Positions 24,007 to 36,000 of a stretch of 64,000 bases of DNA are shown here, in pieces. The DNA comes from Klebsormidium nitens (taxonomy: Eukaryota > Streptophyta > Klebsormidiophyceae > Klebsormidiales > Klebsormidiaceae): assembly GCA_000708835.1 (NCBI GenBank), contig DF237398.1:1-64000 (forward strand), read 5' to 3'. Both the position numbers and the translations under genes were made by a program. The notes under the pieces are model-generated. The model saw nothing but the letters and a program-made list of their open reading frames with translations, ran no database searches and was not told where the DNA came from. Every line of letters starts with the position of its first letter. The first letter of the stretch is position 1.

Positions 24007-27000
24007 ATGGTCGTCATTCTGGTGACCCCAGGCCAGGCCCGCATGTCAGAAGCCTCGGACGGCACTGCAAAGCGGCGGTCCAGCCGCCACCCCAGCTCGG
24101 ACGCCACACTCGCGGACGTCCGGTGCCGCTTCTGGGTCCGGAAGAAACTCGCGCTGATCTCAGCAGAGGCGCTGTGGCGCGACGAGGAGCACGGCCCGGT
24201 GGTTGATGAGCTCATAAGAAGCTCGGGAAGGTTCTTCGCATTTGTTGATGGACAAGGCGCTTTGCGGTGCCAGCTGGAGCCACCTGGTGCATTTTCAGAG
24301 ATGCTGTATTTGGTACGGGAAGGCGCGGGCGAGGTGGCGCATGAGAAGCTGGACGCGCTTGTGCAGTGTGGGGTCATCAGGGGGGACCCGATGGAGTCGC
24401 TTCTGAGCGCAATGCAGGTGCGGGGGCCGAACTGTAGGTTGTGCCTTGGCGCCGGCTGTGACGCTCAGCTTGTGCGCACGCATGAGCACACAGTTGCTGG
24501 CTTGACCACCCCAAACATCAGAAATGCTTTGCTGAACTATATTGACTGTACCTTGGAAAGCAACAATTGTGCATGGCGCCATGGCATTGTGTTACTTTGA
24601 TCGAGCATTTGACTTCTAAAGACCCAAACAACTGTGATGGAGCCAGGCAAGGGGCTCAGACTTTCTGCACCCATCGTATTTATTTGCAGAGCTTGTATGT
24701 GCCCAATCTGCTGGGGAACAAGAGCTGGCCCGACAGTCTCATGAAGGAGTTCTCCAGCCAGCTACACAAGTTCATGGCCACCCTGACCGACGCCCACTTC
24801 CAGGTAGATGCTCGCTACCGCCCATGCTGATGCATATGGAAGATCATTAGATTCAAGCAGCGCATGCTTTCCGCTGGCATGGCACTGTTTGTATGCTAAA
24901 CTCTGCACAATCAGAGATGCATACTGAATGCAGGGCAGTGATTACAGCGGGTAGTTGCAGACGGATTGACAAAGCAGGAGCACTGCATATGCCCGCTTAT
25001 GAAACCACCAACAAAACGATCAGGAATGCTGAGCTTTTCATTGGCGAGTCGGGATTTTCACAATGCCCTTTCGTCCTCCGTTTGACTCTCCCCAACAAGC
25101 CTAGTTAGCAGCTTTCTCGGCAAGCGCTGGGCTTGCGCCAACCCCCTTCTTGCTTAAACAGCGCGCAGAGCACCTTTCAGAAAATGCAGAGAACCTACAG
25201 TAGTCTCATGTGGTTGTGTGGAAGGTTCAGGACTGATCACCCTTTTTGAATTGTGATTTTTGGAGAACCCAGATCCCGGTGTAATTACTGCACGATAGAA
25301 GGATATCGCCTTTCCAAAGATGTAACAAGTGGCAGCGCGGTATAACAAGCTTCCAACCACCCTCTCCCCCGTACCTTCGTTTTGCAGGCCAAGGGCAAGA
25401 CCGTGTTGTACATCCCCACCCGGGGCAAGCTCCCGGGTCCCGGACAGGAGTACACCGACGCGGACGCTAAGGACAAGGACCTCGTCCAGCAACTAGAGTC
25501 GACACTGATCCACTGGACGCGCCAGATCAAAGAGGTGGGCGGGCCCCTCTTCTGTCCGCTCTAGTTTCTTCTCTATAGCGCAGGCTTTGTGGGACTGTGC
25601 GCTCACGTGAAAGCTTCATGACAGCCTCTCGGATAGGACAATCACAGGCGGTCCGAAACTGGCATTGTGAGTGGGCTTTGCACCAGGCATGTGGTGTCTT
25701 TATCGAGTACGGATGCGGAGAAGCAGCAGCAAGCCTTTTCAAGATTTTTAAAGCATGCACGTTCGACCAATCGAGGGTGCTGCCGTTCAGAAGGGCGGAT
25801 TGTGAACCTGGATGGGAATCCTTTTTGAACAGGTGGTAAACAACCAGGACAATTCCGAGATTGGGGAGGACGCGGGGCCGCTCGCAGAGATCGAGTTCTG
25901 GCGCAGCCGCAGCATAGACCTCAGCGGAATCCGTGCACAGCTGGACCAGAAGGTGAGTACCCGGTTGCGTGATGCCTTCTAATTTGCAGGGGTTTCAGCG
26001 TTAAGGATCTTCTTAACTCGTGAAGTTTACTCTTGACTGTGTTTTTTAGCTGCTTGCTGGACGAACACCAGGGCATGAGAGCAGCCCATGTTGCAGGCAG
26101 CTCTTCGGAAGGCAGGTGGAATCACTCGCGGACATTTCCATCGTTCGGGATCAATCCACCATCAGACGTTGTTGTAAGTATGTCTCTCGTTGTGCTTCCT
26201 GACAGACCCTCGTTTTCAAGCCTTGTAAATGGTGGCTCGATTCCATCAACCCAAGGGAGTGTCGCGCCTGATCTCTGACTGTTGTGCTCATTTTAAACTC
26301 GTAGGGCATTCTCTAGGAGCACCTGTCTGAGACCGTACCCCTGATGTCGATGTTAAGAAATCCCCTACACTGAGTCAGTCCCCGGAAACACCTTAGCTCC
26401 TTTCACATCAATTCCCCACCCCTCCAACGCCCATGAAATCCTAGCCCTTGAACCTGATTACTCCCCTGACCCGCCATGCCCTGACGTTTGATATCCAAAC
26501 CTCCGCAGGGCAATCTCTCAGTTGTGGGCATCCTTAAGCAAGCTCGAAGCAACTAATCTAGGCCCGTGCTCAAATCCTTGAGCCTAAAAACTCTCTAAAT
26601 CCCAACCTCTCACTTTCTCATACCCTCAGAACTCTCACACTTTTTGCAGGGCGTTCTCTCGATCGTGGGCATCCTCGAGCAAGCAAAGAGCAGCTATCTA
26701 GGCCCCTATCTCAACCTGTCCGCGCTGATCCAACGAGAAGCGATTGCGGCCGAAGACAACCTCAAGTTTCTCCAGTGCCTGGAAGAGCCGTGCAAGCTGC
26801 TTGCGAAAGCGGCCCCCCGGGACATCCCCGCCCTCATGCCCCGGTTGCTGAACACAATCAGAATGATCTGGAACGTCAGCCGGTTCTACAATACCCCGGA
26901 GAAGGTCATGGGACTGCTGCGCAAGGTGAGGGGTGTGCAGCGGAGAAGTTCTGCTTTTGCCGGAAATTCTGGATGAGCAAAAAGAAGACAGGACGATAAG

Positions 27001-30000
27001 GACTAATGACGGGCATCAAAAAAGTGTTCGTGCCCTTCAGACAAGGCCTCGAGTTTCAAAGAGGATCCGCAAATCCGTAGTAGAAGCTTGCTGAAACTCT
27101 TGATCACCGACTAGAAACACGTTATGTGTTAGTCCCCGTCCTGAACATTGTCTAATCTCCTTAAGATAACTATGGTTAACAAGAAGGATGGACGGGAAAC
27201 GCGGATTGAACCCTCCCGGCTTTGAAACGAGGATTGACGGTGCGGATCGGTCTGATCGAAGCGTCTATTCCCGAGACTTGGCTTGTTCGCAAATGGGCGC
27301 GCACGGGTCACGTTTCCTCTCTTTTTATTGAGGACTCCGAAGCAACTAGACACCTTTTCTTCGCTGCAGGTCAGCAACGAGATCATCGCACGCTGCTGCT
27401 TCACCATTTCCCTCAAAACCCTCTTCGACGGCGGCGTCGACACGTGCCGCGCCGCGCTCCAGGAAAGCATCGCGGCCGGCGAAGCCTGGAAGCGCGCCTT
27501 CCAAACCACCCAAACCCTGATCGCGGCCGCCGTCGCGACCGCCCGCGCGGGGCCATCCCTAGCCGCGCGCGCGCCGATTGCTGGGACGCCGAAGTCGACA
27601 ATCTCCATGGCGGGTTTCGGCGCGCCGTCGCCGAACGGCGCGGCCGCGGCCGCGGCGCTCCAGCCGTGGGACTTCGAGACGAGCGGAATCTTTGCGCACG
27701 TGGACGCGTTTATGCAGCGGTGCCGCGACCTGTTGGAGGTGTGCGACGCGCAGGCGCAGTTTGCGGGGCGGGTGGAGATGCCCGCGTTCGGCGGCACGCG
27801 CGGGCCCGAGATCAGCAAGAGCCTCGTCGACATCCAGGTGGGGGTTTTCAAGTCTCGCGGCATTTTGACAATTGATTTACTTAGTGGCATGGTTTACCAG
27901 CTGAAACTCGGGCTCCGCGTATGTAAGTGGTTCAGACATGTTGAGATTCTGGAGGCCTTGAATCATGTGGAGGTTCCTTTCGCCCCCTAACGTGCGACTG
28001 CCAGGAATGCTTGCGGGATGAACATGTTTTCGATATGCTCCTGCTGGTCGATCTCGAAAGGGTATGCATGCGAACCATTTTGACTTTCTGATTGTTAGCC
28101 GAATTGCGGCAATCCTCGCAACGGCTTTGACGAAAGCGATGGGCGCGGAAGCACTACTTAAGCACTAACATAAGGAGCTTGGACTTCGTCCTACAAAGTA
28201 GCTGCACTTCGCGTTTGCCGTTCACAACACCCAGCACCAAACAACTGCACCTACTCTGTCGCGAACCAGTATCCGAAGGCCCTGTAAATCCAATTTCCAC
28301 GCAACTCCCCGCTTTCAGGCCGCGTTCCAGAAGCTGATTGCCAACCTACGAGGCCTGGATTACAACATCCTGGACGTCAAAGTGACGCGCTGGCACGACG
28401 ACTTCAACGCTTTCAAGGGCGCCGTCAAGGACTTGGAGGTGTTGATGCAAAACGTGATAAACCTCGCGTTCGAGAGCGCGGGGTCGCTGGGCGCGGCCGC
28501 GGAGGCGCTCGACGCGTTCCAAACCCTGGCGAAGCGCGACGCGATCGTCAAGTGCGTGGAGCGCAAGACGAGCGAGGTGAGGCGCGCGCGGCGCTCGAAG
28601 AGTTTCGGGGTTTGAAATCTTGCCAGGAGCGGCAACGAGTTGGACTCCTGGAAGTCGTATCAGATATGGCGCGGGAGAAGCTGCGACTGAAGTTTTTTGG
28701 CCGAGCGAGAGAATCGTTTTTCTTGTGATACAACTCCGTAGAAGAGAAGGCGCTTTGACAAGGATCGGCTGCTGTACATTCTCCTCGTTCTTCGAAAAGT
28801 TGCCAGTTATCAGGACTTGCTCCGACTCCGACATCTTCAGTCAGCCGCATAGTCTGACGTTCTGAATATGTTGCTTCGCCAGGTGTACACTGCCTTTCTT
28901 TCCGAGCTGTCCCTCGTGAAGAAGCAGTTCGACCAGCTCCGCCGCAAACCTCCCGTCGACAAAACCCTGCCGCGCTACGCGGGCGCGGCCATGTGGGCGC
29001 TCGGCCTCCAGCGGCGAATCGCGCGCCCGATGGCGCACTTGAACGAGATTGCGCCCCTGCTCGCGCGCGCGCCCGAGCTCGCGGAGCTCCAGACCCAGCA
29101 AGGCCAGGTCGTGGCGGCCATCGAGCAGGTGCGGTTCGGTAAATGGTCGCCGGTTAAATGCATTTAAGACGAGTATGTACTCGTTGGACACCTCTTAATA
29201 TTTCTTTTTTCGCCCTATCTCCTCAAAACTTGCATGCGGAGATCCAGATCTAGTGCTTAGGATCGGGCGTCAGAAGCGTGGCTGAATATTCAAAAGGGTC
29301 CCGCTAATGTGGACCTCGTCGCTCGTTTCTGCGTCGCATCCAATATCAGTACCTACAATGCGTTGCGGACTGCTGAAACAAATTACCTCAGAGACCCTGA
29401 ACCCTGCCAATTCAGCATCTGACATACGTCTCCGGAAGGCCCTGTTTCTGACGCCATCGTTCCCGTGCGCAGTTCATCAAGAACCAGCACCTGGAGTGGT
29501 TCAACCAGGTGGGCCCCGAGGTGCCGAAGCGGCTGGAGAACACGCTGATCGTGCAGGACGCCGCGGACGGGGGCCTCGTCGTCAACTTCGACCGGACGCT
29601 GCTCAACCTCTTCCACGAGGTGCGGCCGCGCTCGAGCTTGGAACTTTACTTCTGTATGAGTTTCAGATGATTCTTGAACCTCAGAGTTTGTCACGAAGTT
29701 GAAGATTCAATTCTATTGCATCCCCGCATGTGTCAGGTCCGGAGCTCCTGTGGGGCGGATTGCACAGCTTCAAATGTAATCAAGGGTCAAGCTCGACGTC
29801 AATCAGCTCTCTTATGTGTTTCTGATTGTTCCTGCGAGTCTCTGATTGCCGTCTTAAACCCTTTTATCACTCTTACCCAAGGAGGACGATGCTTCATGAT
29901 GATTGATCAAGTCAAGCGTGGCTCAAAAGTAAGCGCCGTTCTGTATCTGAAGGTGCATTACTGGGAGCGGTTGGGGCTGGAGATCCCGTACGTGGCCATG

Positions 30001-33000
30001 GAGATCGCGGGGCAGCGCGAGAAGTACCGCGTGCTGCGCGAGAACGTGCTGCTCGTCGTGCGCGACTACAACAAGGTGAGCGGCACAGATTAGCGAGACG
30101 CAAACTGGCTTAACATCGTGGCAGCTATCGTCCTTTGTACAGCAGGTGATTTGTTGGGAATTTCGATCAGAACAGAGATTGCAAGCTCGGAGAAAGGTGC
30201 TACAGAGGCGCCCAGAGGTGTTACAAACAGCACGGAGGGATAACTGCTAATCAAACCCCGCCAAAAACAGTCAAAGAGCCATCCCCATATCCTCCCTCGT
30301 GCCTTTGTTGTTTCCATCTAAAAAGGAGACGGGTGAGCTGCTTTTCTATCGACGTTTGCTCAACGGCTGAGCCGCTTTGTTGTTGACGTTGGCAGATTCT
30401 GGGCATGCTCAACGGCGAGGAGAAGCGGCTGTTTGTGGACCGGATCCGGTACCTCGACAAGAAGATCAGCCCGGGGTTGAACAAGGTGCGCGCAAGGGCC
30501 ACGATTCTGACCAGATTCGAAATAGAAATGCACGTCCACATCTTCCGAAATTTCAGGAAGTTTCGACAGGCTGCGGTTCAGAAAAGTGCGCAATTCTTGG
30601 AAGGCTTCTTTGAACTTGCTCCTCAAGCCGGGAAACAGTTTTCCTGTAAGGGAGATTATAGAAGCAAGAACCAAGAAACGTTTAGGAGGAATCTGCACTG
30701 GCCGACATCCTGATGCCGCCTCCCCGTTGCGGGCACAGTACCTCACTCTTAGTCTCTGGAACCAGAACCAACTCTAGAGCGCGGCAGTCAAGGACCTCAT
30801 CTAGGAAAGCGAGGCCCCTTTTCCAAGCTTGGTCTCGTGTCCCGTTTTTGTAGCCTTTCGCTCCCCGCTCTGTAGCTGAACTGAATCGCTGCCAAGAACC
30901 ACCTGGAGTACTACGCAAAGAATGCGATGGCGCTTTCCTCGCACTTTGGAGCTAACCCCAGCCCATAAACCCAAAGCTTAACCCTGTGATTTTGCGTGCA
31001 GCTGAACTGGATCGCGGCCAAGAACCATCTGGAGTACTACGTGAAGGAGGCGCGGCGGTTCTGCGCGGAGGTGGAGGCGACGGTGGGCGAGTTCAAGGCG
31101 AGCAGCGCGCGCATCCAGCAGCTGTGCAAGGGCATCGGCGAGACGCTCGTGGTGCACGTCGAGAAGAAGAAGGTCTACGAGAGCGGCGAGTTCGAGGCCA
31201 AGCAGGTGCGCGCGCGGTCCTACTAATCTTAGTAGTTTCTTTTCGTAGGGTTTGCCAAAAGCAAAGGTTTCCGTTTGCGTCTTTGGGGCTTTGGAAGTAC
31301 TCTTATGTCGGAACTTCTGAGGAGATGAAAGTCTCTAAGTCTACGAGAGCGGCGACTCTGAGGCCAAGCAGGTGCGCGCGCGCGGTTTACGGCTGTAGCA
31401 GTCAGGTTTTACTGGGATTTCCAAACCCAGAATTTTCTCGGTCTTGTCTTTGGTCTCGACGTTTTCATGTCGAAGGCTTTGAGATATTGCCGGAAACTTT
31501 ACCTTCTTAGGCAGTCGGATCAGAACGAGGAAGAAGATCTGAAGGTGCATTCGAAGAGCTGCATTTGCCTGTCTCTTGTCTATATGTCCACTGGCCCTTT
31601 GTATGGTTGTGGCTGACATCATCGCTGACGCCTTACATCTCCTGGCTCTTACAGAAAGAGCACCGGCAGGGCGTGCGCGCGCGCTTCGAGGGCGCGATCG
31701 CGGACATCAAGCGGACGATGGAGTCGATGGCGGACGTCTTCGCGGGCGACTCCGACGACGTACACGCCGAGTGGGTCAAGTACACGCACAAGGTGGGCGT
31801 CGCGGCCGCGGGGCGGCGCGCGTGGGGTTTACGATAAGAGCAGTCGCTATGTAAACTCTTGCGGCCACTTGCTGAATCGTCCGGCAGGATCTGCAGCGGA
31901 CGTAATAGAGTACGATTGCGTTGGTCTCAGCGGCATTGGTCATTGATACCCTTACCTTCGTGTCAAGCATCGACTTTTTTCGCCAGCCTTTTGAGCCAAG
32001 CCGTTCTTCTTTCTGTGAGTTGCTTGGAAAACGGAGGTGATGTGATGCTGACGGGAGCGAAAATGTTGACCTGTAACGCACCTCAACGAGAAAGCATCGG
32101 TTCCTTCTTGGAGTCAGTCGAAAAATTTGGATCTTCACCATCTACGAACGCACTCCGGCAGACGATCTTTCTTCGCATCCAATCAAAAGGTGACACGTGT
32201 CGATTTCCGTCCAGGTGGACAAGCTGATGGAGGACGCCCTGCGGCAGACCGTCAAGCGCTCCCTCCAGGAGCTCTCTCGGGCTCTCAACGGCGACGCAAA
32301 GACTGACGTCACGCCCATTTTCAACACTCTGGTCGCCCTCGATCGGTCCACGGGGAAAGTGGAGCTGCGGCCGTCGCTGCCCGATCTAGTTGACATGATC
32401 CACGCCGTCTGCCGGGAGTCGATAACGGTCATCACCGTCATTCCGAGGCTGGCGGAACCGTTACCACAGGATCCGAATGCGGCGGACCTGAGCGGACCCG
32501 GGCCGCTGTCTAGTTTCTACGAGGTGAGAATAGGCCCCGCAATTATTCGCCAAGCTTAAGGTGAAGATTTCAAAAGTTTACGCAAGGAGGATGCTCGTCA
32601 GAATCCATCTTATCGTGCTCAGAGCTTATTTGACATTTTCCCGCTTCTCAATGCGTCGGAAACTCGTCTCGTGTTGGCCATTTGCATCCTCTCGGCTCTC
32701 CCGAAAAGTCATTTGGAAAGGTACATCATCCTTTGAGCAAAGGATGCTCCGCTTTTGAACCCAAAAAGCCTCAAGATTTGCTTTCAGAAGCGTTTTCAAC
32801 ACTATTAACGAGCTCCCCTCCGCACACCCAGACCCCGTTCATTCTGGATTTGAAAATTTATCAATGTTGAAGTCGAGATTGCTTCTCAAATCGTCAATCC
32901 CCGCCCCGCCCCGCGCAGTTGATCTCGACCGACGAGGACACGACGCTGAAAGTGATCGTGGCGATCACGTCCGGGATGTCGGGCGTGGCGGAGAAGGTGC

Positions 33001-36000
33001 AAGGGTACCTGGGGTACTGGGAGAAGAAGTACAAGCACATCTGGGAGCAGGACAAGGAGGCCTACATCCGAAGGTGGGGCCAAAATTATGCGCTGGAATT
33101 GCGACCTTTCAAGAATCTTTGAGGACTTACGTTTCAAGTCGCAATATCCTCACGTTTCTCGAAGACATATCTGTTGACTATAAATCTCGTGGAATTTAAA
33201 GCGAGGGGTGGGCTGAGGGTAACGTTGTGTTTGCTGAGTGATTGGACTAAAAAAGAAACCCTGTGTCTAAGAAACTCGGACTTGCCGTGCTTTGGAACTC
33301 GTGATAAGCTAGGGCACATTACATCGTACTCAAAACGCCGGTTGTCAGCACGCGGTAGAATCATACGATATCACACGGAATGCAACGCCTCAGTTGCGCA
33401 GAGATAACATGTTTCTTTTGCCCCGCTCTTCGCAGATACGAGAAAGCGAAGAAGCCGCTGTCGGCCTTCGAGGCAGATATCCAAAAGTACAAGGACTTGA
33501 CCGACGAAATCGCGGGGGAGGACTCGAGCGCCACCATGCGTTTCCTGCGCGTCGAATGCGGCCCGCTCAAGCAGGCGATGACGCAGCACTGCGAGCAGTG
33601 GACCTCCAAGTTCACGTGAGAAGTGCTGACCGACCTGGCAATCTTTGAAAAGCTCTTCTTCTTTTGCCACGTGCGTCAGCTCTGGTTTTGTTACGTATTC
33701 CCCGTCGAGGTCATGCCGTTTTGCAAAGTTTTCCGTACGGTTTCGAGGGTCGCCCTGCGCATATGAGGAGAAGGTCTGGTCTTCCATCGAACTCAAGGAA
33801 AATAAGAAGTCGAGATAATGATAAGGTAACCGCACTGGGACGGGTAGGGTTAATCTAGTGGTTAGAGTGAATATGGTACGGAGCCGGTATCTTTTTGGGT
33901 TAGGAATTTCAATGTTGGTCGAAATTTACTCCCATCTCGGCTTCTTATTATCGCTTTTCAGTTTCATTAGTCTTTTGCTGCTTTGAGGTGCAACACAAAG
34001 ACCAACTCTTCCTCTGCATAAAACATCAAAATACAGTAGAGCCCCTGTACTTGCTCGGTCTTCCTCTTCTTCTATAAGAAGATATCAAAATTTCTAACAA
34101 GGCCCAGACCGTGCGGGCGCGCAGGGCGCTCCTCAACTCGCTCGCGCGCGCGGAGCTGGAGTCGTTGCAGGCGTACTTCGCGGGCAACACGACAGCCCTG
34201 AGCGCGCCACCTGTCAACCTGGACGTGCTCGCGGAGAGCGTGAACCTGTGGAAGAAGCTGGTGGAGGAGCGCGCGAGCGTGGAGGCGCGCTTCGAGCCGC
34301 TGCAGGACAAATACAAGACGCTCGAAAAGTTCGAGGTGGGTTAGGGGCGGGTTTGCGCAGAACTTCGGGTGGTTAAGGCAGGATTCTGAACTGTAAAGGG
34401 GTAGTTTGGGAGCGTCCGAGTGTGCAGACGGGCTTCAAGCCGCTGCAGGACAAGTAAAAAACGCTGGAAAAGTCCGAAGCGGGTTAGAGAGGGCTTGAGA
34501 AGGGTTTGGGGCACTTATTGAACAATTTTAGGGGTTCAGGGAGGGGTTTGGGAGCAAGAGCGGGGAAGCCCGCTTTGTATCGAGAACCTCAGAAGGTTCA
34601 AGCACTCGCTCTGGAAAGGTTAAGAAAAGATATATGGGGAAGGAAAATCTTGTGAAAGTTTCAGAGGTTGCAGGGAAAGGAAAGCATATTTGCAATGACA
34701 CTAACGGCAGGACCTTGAAAGACACTCACGTGACCGTGGATCTCACATTTCCCAAAAAACCAGACGCTTGCTACAAGTAAGAGTTCCAGAACCCAAAAAC
34801 TCACTTCTTCTTTGCCTCGCAGGTCTCCCTTCCCGAGTCGGAGCTCGCGGCGCTCGCGCGCCTCCCGAGCGAGTGGGCGGCTTTCCAGGCGACCCTGCAA
34901 AGCACCGAACGGGACATCGAGGTCGCCAAGGACAACTTCCGGGAGAAGCTGGTCAAGATCGTCGACGGCTTCGTCAAGGACGTGGCCGAGGCGCGCGCGG
35001 ACTTCGGCGCGCGCCTGCCCACGTCGGCCGACGTCAGCGTGGAGGAGGCGCTGCGGTTCATCGCGGAGGAGAAGGCCAAGGTGCGCGGCTGCGGCGCGGC
35101 TCTGATAATTGCTACACTGATTCTGGGGTTATGCTTGTTATAATGTTCAGTTCAAACAGGATGTGGCGTTCAAGCTGCCACCCCTCTTAAAGTTTCCAGC
35201 TTTAGTTTCGAATGGTCATGCTGAAATGCTGAACGCTCTTACTCGTCATCGTGCTCAGATCGACGCAGCCATCATCCAATGAAATCCGCGCAACTGACTG
35301 TTTGCAGACAGCTCATTCTCTGAAGTTTGTTCCACGAGTCTTTCAATCTTCAAATTTACAGGGCTGGGTTTGGATCTCTCAACCAGGTTTGTCGCTAAAC
35401 CGACCCTCAATCCCGCAGGTTGAGGCGAACCAGCGGCGCGCCAAGGAGCTCAAGTCGGGTATGGACATTTTCGCGATCGAGCAGCCCGCGTACAAGGAGA
35501 CCGCCGCCACGCTGAAAGACCTGGAACTTCTAGAGGGCATCTGGGGCCTAAAGAAGGAGTGGCAGGACTCCTATAGCTCCTGGAAGGACGGCCAGTTTAA
35601 GGCGCTCGACGTGGCGGCCATGGAGGCGGCCGCGCAGCAGTGCAGCAAGCGAGTCACCAAGCTCGGGCGCGACATCAAAACGTGCGCTCGCGCTCCCTTG
35701 TTCTTGCTCGCAATATTGTTTCACATGTGGATCGTTTGAAACTGAAAGAATAGCCTCAGTGTGTTGAATCCGTCTTTCTTAAGGAGCACGCTCCGCTCCT
35801 CGATTGCGGTTAATTAAAGGTTTGATAGTGCAACTGAAATCTGCTGACTCGAAAACTATAGACGTTCACTTGATTTCAAGTTGAAAGCCAGGTTTCCGAG
35901 GATTCTGACCTTCACTCGGAGCGTTTGTTACGCCGACAAAGTCGCACCAGAGTCGAAAGCCTTCGCAAGAGACGCATTGGCAGCTGGGAAAAGCTGAAAG

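Larger units (their letters stand above)
24007..35080 (+). other. dynein N-terminal tail (DHC_N1 region), exons 1-18
   Basis: Residues about 1-1285. This is the stem that dimerises with the 1-alpha heavy chain and binds intermediate chains. Exons 3-5 ([44 protein letters not shown]) and 10-14 ([36 protein letters not shown]) give the clearest DNAH2 match. Exon 17 must begin at 34125, not at the earlier acceptor at 34108, to keep phase with exon 16. That choice also gives the same residue spacing as I recall for DNAH2. Confidence 0.85.

Noticed and set aside
27129-27890. 253-codon minus-strand frame
   Set aside because: Antisense shadow of GC-rich dynein exon 6.
34108-34124. Earlier acceptor for dynein exon 17 (TVRARR...)
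   Set aside because: Phase clashes with exon 16; the acceptor at 34124 keeps phase and the family's residue spacing.
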